A stretch of 64,000 nt of DNA from Ignavibacteria bacterium (GTDB taxonomy: Bacteria; Bacteroidota; Ignavibacteria; Tepidaquicellales; Tepidaquicellaceae). Position numbers and translations under genes: made by a program. Under the pieces are notes generated by a model. That model saw nothing but the letters and a program-made list of their open reading frames with translations, was not told the DNA's origin and did not search any database. Location of the stretch: positions 62,001 to 126,000 of the forward strand of contig DATAJP010000002.1 of assembly GCA_036262055.1 (NCBI GenBank), written 5' to 3'. Below, piece after piece: positions 59,352-64,000 of this stretch (the first letter of the stretch is position 1; every line of letters starts with the position of its first letter).

Positions 59352-59395
59352 CATATGATTATAAAACAGAACCGAATAAAACACGATTAATTAAG

Positions 59396-60118
59396 ATGAA
59401 AGTTCTTGGTGTAATACCTGCGAGATATGGCTCGACAAGATTTCCCGGCAAAGCGCTTGCGGACATAAACGGGAAACCGATGATTCAATGGTGTTACGAA
59501 AGCTCTTTGAAATCAAAATTAATTGATAAATTGATTGTAGCAACGGATGACAAAAGAATTTTTGATGCAGTGAAAAGATTTGGCGGGGAGGTTGTGATGA
59601 CTTCCAGAAAGCACCGTTCAGGAACCGACAGGATTGCAGAAGCAGCGAAGAAGTTTAAGTGCGACATTGTTGTAAATATTCAGGGTGATGAACCGTTTAT
59701 TGATTATAGAATAATCGATAAAGCAATCGATGCGCTGAAAAAAGATAGGACTGTGCAGGTTTCGACAGCGGCGAGGAAGATTACAGATAAAAAAGAGATT
59801 AATAACCCGAATAATGTTAAGGTAGTTTTTGATGATGAGTTTAGAGCGTTGTATTTTTCGAGAAGCGCGATACCGTTCAACAGAGACAGCTTAAAGAACG
59901 TAAGTTATTATAAGCATTACGGGCTTTATGTTTACAGGAAAAATTATCTGATGAAAATTACAAAGATGCCTGAGAGCCGGCTTGAAAAAACCGAGAAGCT
60001 TGAGCAATTAAGAGTGCTTGAGAACGGCGGAAAGATAAAAATTGTTTTGACCAATAAGGATTCGATTTCGATTGATACGTCGGAAGATTTGAAAGGAGTT
60101 AAAAAATGGTTGAGTTAG
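59396..60118 (+). CDS. kdsB: 3-deoxy-manno-octulosonate cytidylyltransferase (CMP-Kdo synthetase)
   Basis: 240 residues from the ATG at 59396; the open frame extends upstream to 59315 but that part is repeat DNA and the true N-terminus is MKVLGVIPARYGSTRFPGKA. Other motifs: IVATDDKRIFDAVKRFGG, TSRKHRSGTDRIAEAA, VVNIQGDEPFID, and YKHYGLYVYRKNYL. It activates Kdo with CTP for lipopolysaccharide inner core synthesis, so the cell has an LPS-type outer membrane. It overlaps the acetyltransferase gene by 13 bases. Confidence 0.95.
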   Translation: MKVLGVIPARYGSTRFPGKALADINGKPMIQWCYESSLKSKLIDKLIVATDDKRIFDAVKRFGGEVVMTSRKHRSGTDRIAEAAKKFKCDIVVNIQGDEPFIDYRIIDKAIDALKKDRTVQVSTAARKITDKKEINNPNNVKVVFDDEFRALYFSRSAIPFNRDSLKNVSYYKHYGLYVYRKNYLMKITKMPESRLEKTEKLEQLRVLENGGKIKIVLTNKDSISIDTSEDLKGVKKWLS

Positions 60119-60597
60119 TAAAATATTGCGATGCGCACAGAGATTCACTTGTGCAGTTATTAAACAACAAGAATGTTTCGGACTGGCTTTTGCTCGTTCC
60201 CAATCCATATACGCTGCTTGATGCTTACTGGTGGCTGAACAAATGCAGGGAAACAGAAAATAACGGGAAAGACTATAACTATGCAATCGAGTGCGATGGA
60301 GTTCATGTCGGTGGAATCGGGCTTAGAAAAAGATTTGAGCATGCAGGAGAAATAGGATACTGGCTTGGTGAAATTTACTGGGGCAAAGGATATATGAAGC
60401 ACGCGATAAACGACATGCTTCTTTTTGCGATTAATGAACTGAATCTTGTGAGAGTTTCGGCAGAAATTTTTGAAGATAATGTGCGCTCAGAAAAGCTTTT
60501 GAAAAAATGCGGGTTTGAATACGAAGGACTATTGAAGAAGAAAAACAAAAAAGGCGACAGGTACATAAACGCAAAGCTGTATTCGTTTGTGGTGTAA
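60106..60597 (+). CDS. GNAT N-acetyltransferase (RimJ/RimL-like)
   Basis: 163 residues. Strand/helix pattern of the RimJ/RimL branch: NPYTLLDAYWWLNKC, GGIGLRKRFEHAGEIGYWLG, EIYWGKGYMKHAINDMLLFA (acetyl-CoA-binding R/K-G-x-G/Y-x-K variant) and RSEKLLKKCGFEYEGLLKKK. It probably acetylates an amino group on a protein or small molecule; target unknown. It overlaps kdsB by 13 bases, suggesting coupled translation. Confidence 0.9.
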   Translation: MVELVKYCDAHRDSLVQLLNNKNVSDWLLLVPNPYTLLDAYWWLNKCRETENNGKDYNYAIECDGVHVGGIGLRKRFEHAGEIGYWLGEIYWGKGYMKHAINDMLLFAINELNLVRVSAEIFEDNVRSEKLLKKCGFEYEGLLKKKNKKGDRYINAKLYSFVV

Positions 60598-60666
60598 TTT
60601 TACAACGCTGATTTTTATGATACTTTATGATTAATACTAATATTTTAAAATTAAAAACATAAATAA

Positions 60667-62304
<1,638 letters not shown>

Positions 62305-62336
62305 GATGTTTGCAAATGTTTGCAAAATATTTATAA

Positions 62337-64000
62337 TTGAAACTATTGGAATTAAAAGGATTAAATACGAACGAAGTTGATGAGAGAATACGAAAAGGAT
62401 TAGTCAACAAAACCTCCAAAGCCAAATCAAAAACAATCCGTGAAATTATAGTTGAAAATATTTTTTCCGTTTTCAATTATATTATCTTCGCAATACTTCT
62501 TGCCATTATATATTTTTATTACCGCTCAGGTGATGTTAATTTACTTCTTGATTCCATCGGAATAGTTACCATTGCATTTACAAATACATTCCTTGCGATA
62601 TTTCAGGAAATAAAAGCCAAACGCGCGCTTGATAAGGTCAGCTTGCTTTTAAAGAAGGAAGTAACCGTTGTGCGCGACGGCAGAGAAATCATTATCAATC
62701 AGGATGAGATTGTTACAGATGATTTAATTTTTATCCAGCGCGGAGACCAGGCGGCTGTTGACGGGAAGGTTGTTTCTGCCAATCATCTTGAGATTGATGA
62801 ATCGTTATTAACGGGAGAATCCTTACCTGTTGATAAAATTAAAGATAATGAAATTTTATCAGGAAGCTTTTGTGTTTCGGGAAACGGTTATTACGTTGCG
62901 GAAAAAGTCGGTGATGAGAGTTATGCTGCGAACGTTACTGTGATGGCAAAGAAATATAAGTTTACGGTAACACCGCTTCAAAGGAAACTGGATTTTATCG
63001 TTAAGTCGCTTTTCGGAATTGCTCTTTTTCTTATTGTCTTAAATCTTTTTTTTGACAACAATGCAAGCCTGGACAATGTCAGTTTTATCCGTAAGATGGC
63101 GACGATTTTAATTTCACTTGTGCCGCAGGGATTGGTGCTTATGAGCTCGGTTACTTTTGCTTTAGGTGTTTACCGCATCAGTAAGATAGGGGCTATCATT
63201 CAGAAGCTGAATGCAATAGAATCATTCTCGAATGTGAAAATTGTCTGCATGGACAAAACAGGAACGTTGACGCAGAACAAATTGGAAGTAGAGATGGTGA
63301 ATTGTTATGAAAATGTAAGTGAAGTTAACGCGAAAGAGCTTTTAGGAGATTATGCAAAATATTCTTCCGATAAAAACATGACCATAAGAGCAATTGAGAG
63401 TATTCCTGCCGTTGATAAAATGGAAATTCTGGACGAGATTCCTTTCAGCTCGGAAAACAAGATGAGCTTGCTTAAAATTAAATTTGACGGAAAAGAAAGA
63501 ATTTTAGTTCTCGGAGCTTATGATATTCTTGTTGAGCGACTTGATGAAAAATCAAAAAATTATTCAAAAGAACTTTTTGATAAAAATAACTTAAAACTTT
63601 ACAGAAATTTATTGTTTGGTGAGGTAACCAATAAAAACAGTTTTGAGAACTCGCAGGAATACTTAGACAGTCTTGAGATAACTCCATTTTGCATTATGTC
63701 GATTTCCGATCAGGTACGCGATGACGTGATGGATGCAATAAATTTGTTCAGGGATAACGGAATAAGCTTTAAAATTCTTTCAGGTGATGCGCCTTATGCG
63801 GTGCAGGCGATTGCAAGCAGAATCGGCTGGGAGATAAATGACGATGAGATGATTACCGGAGGTCAACTGGAAAAGCTTAACGATGCTGATTTTAAAACTG
63901 CTGTTTTAAAAAATCAAATTTTCGCGAGATTAAAGCCCGAGCACAAGCTAAGAATCATCAAATGCCTGAAAGAAGAAAAGATTTATACAGCAATGATAGG
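62337..64000 (+). CDS. Cation-transporting P-type ATPase (cut by window end)
   Basis: About 554 residues are visible, from a TTG at 62337 (in-frame stop at 62334) to the window end with no stop. N-terminal cation ATPase segment LKGLNTNEVDERIRKGLVN, two helices (about 40-90), the actuator motif LTGESLPVDK (TGES), two more helices around VPQGLVLMSSVTFALG (the conserved proline is in a PQG context), and the phosphorylation site DKTGTLTQN. The last visible residues, IYTAMIG, should be followed by DGVND. The VPQGLVL context resembles the CtpE-like/HAD-IC cation (possibly Ca) pump group; substrate uncertain. Confidence 0.88.
   Translation, partial: MKLLELKGLNTNEVDERIRKGLVNKTSKAKSKTIREIIVENIFSVFNYIIFAILLAIIYFYYRSGDVNLLLDSIGIVTIAFTNTFLAIFQEIKAKRALDKVSLLLKKEVTVVRDGREIIINQDEIVTDDLIFIQRGDQAAVDGKVVSANHLEIDESLLTGESLPVDKIKDNEILSGSFCVSGNGYYVAEKVGDESYAANVTVMAKKYKFTVTPLQRKLDFIVKSLFGIALFLIVLNLFFDNNASLDNVSFIRKMATILISLVPQGLVLMSSVTFALGVYRISKIGAIIQKLNAIESFSNVKIVCMDKTGTLTQNKLEVEMVNCYENVSEVNAKELLGDYAKYSSDKNMTIRAIESIPAVDKMEILDEIPFSSENKMSLLKIKFDGKERILVLGAYDILVERLDEKSKNYSKELFDKNNLKLYRNLLFGEVTNKNSFENSQEYLDSLEITPFCIMSISDQVRDDVMDAINLFRDNGISFKILSGDAPYAVQAIASRIGWEINDDEMITGGQLEKLNDADFKTAVLKNQIFARLKPEHKLRIIKCLKEEKIYTAMI

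Noticed and set aside
58944-59384. 146-residue open frame opposite gatC
   Set aside because: gatC on the other strand is a clear conserved gene; the antisense frame is rich in Phe/Cys/Leu and has no family features.
59315-59395. N-terminal extension of KdsB by 27 residues
   Set aside because: The extension is encoded by an intergenic repeat, and the family N-terminus begins exactly at the Met at 59396.

Overview
The window is AT-rich bacterial chromosome from a member of the Bacteroidota/Ignavibacteriota (FCB) lineage, most likely an Ignavibacteria-like organism. Three things point there. Nine secreted proteins end in a type IX secretion (T9SS) sorting domain with the NYPNPFNPST-type motif and a KKMILIK/KRMLLVK-type tail. 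The HU gene has a Bacteroidota-type promoter (TTTG-N20-TATTTTTG). Gene starts mostly lack strong Shine-Dalgarno sequences. No plasmid, prophage or CRISPR signature was seen.

Layout. 0-6.3 kb: tail of an unknown gene, then three co-directional T9SS cargo genes (DUF1028, M1 aminopeptidase, subtilisin). 6.5-8.9 kb: a methyltransferase-glycosyltransferase fusion and a TonB protein. 9.0-14.0 kb: a mosaic, variable segment with a short periplasmic trypsin-like protease, a duplicated remnant of its 3' end, two orphan membrane proteins, intergenic repeats, two tRNA-Ser genes in opposite orientation, a MITE-like inverted-repeat element, and a PQQ-type sugar dehydrogenase. 14.1-21.8 kb: a GlxA-type regulator beside a 12-gene co-directional cluster of small stress/detoxification-type proteins (VOC, PhnB-like, DUF1428, DinB, AlkD, two DoxX, SnoaL-like, NUDIX). 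21.9-27.7 kb: M61 peptidase, an unrecognised 557-residue helix-rich protein, a YCF48-like T9SS protein and a fatty acid hydroxylase. 27.9-43.5 kb: HU, then a peptidase-rich stretch (S8, M1, M12B-like, M14), CrcB, a lipoprotein and an amidohydrolase. 43.5-51.3 kb: RecG, a polyprenyl-phosphate sugar transferase, an Omp28-like T9SS protein and a metallophosphoesterase. 51.4-58.0 kb: an S9 peptidase divergent from a Mn/Zn/Fe uptake operon whose permease carries a DtxR-like domain. 58.1-64.0 kb: housekeeping genes (plsC, gatC, kdsB, GNAT, pyrG) and a P-type ATPase cut by the window end.

How it fits together. The secreted hydrolases (M1, S8 x2, M12B, M14, plus membrane/periplasmic M1, M61, S9, TonB) suggest a proteolytic, peptide-scavenging life style that uses T9SS export. 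The metal locus appears self-regulated: a DtxR-family repressor gene lies just downstream of a TTAGGTATACCTAA palindrome, and the operon also encodes the binding protein, an outer-membrane-like protein, the ATPase and a YtgCR-like permease-repressor fusion. The intergenic space at 57.9-59.4 kb is densely packed with palindromic repeats that also occur near 6.4, 11.2 and 55.0 kb.
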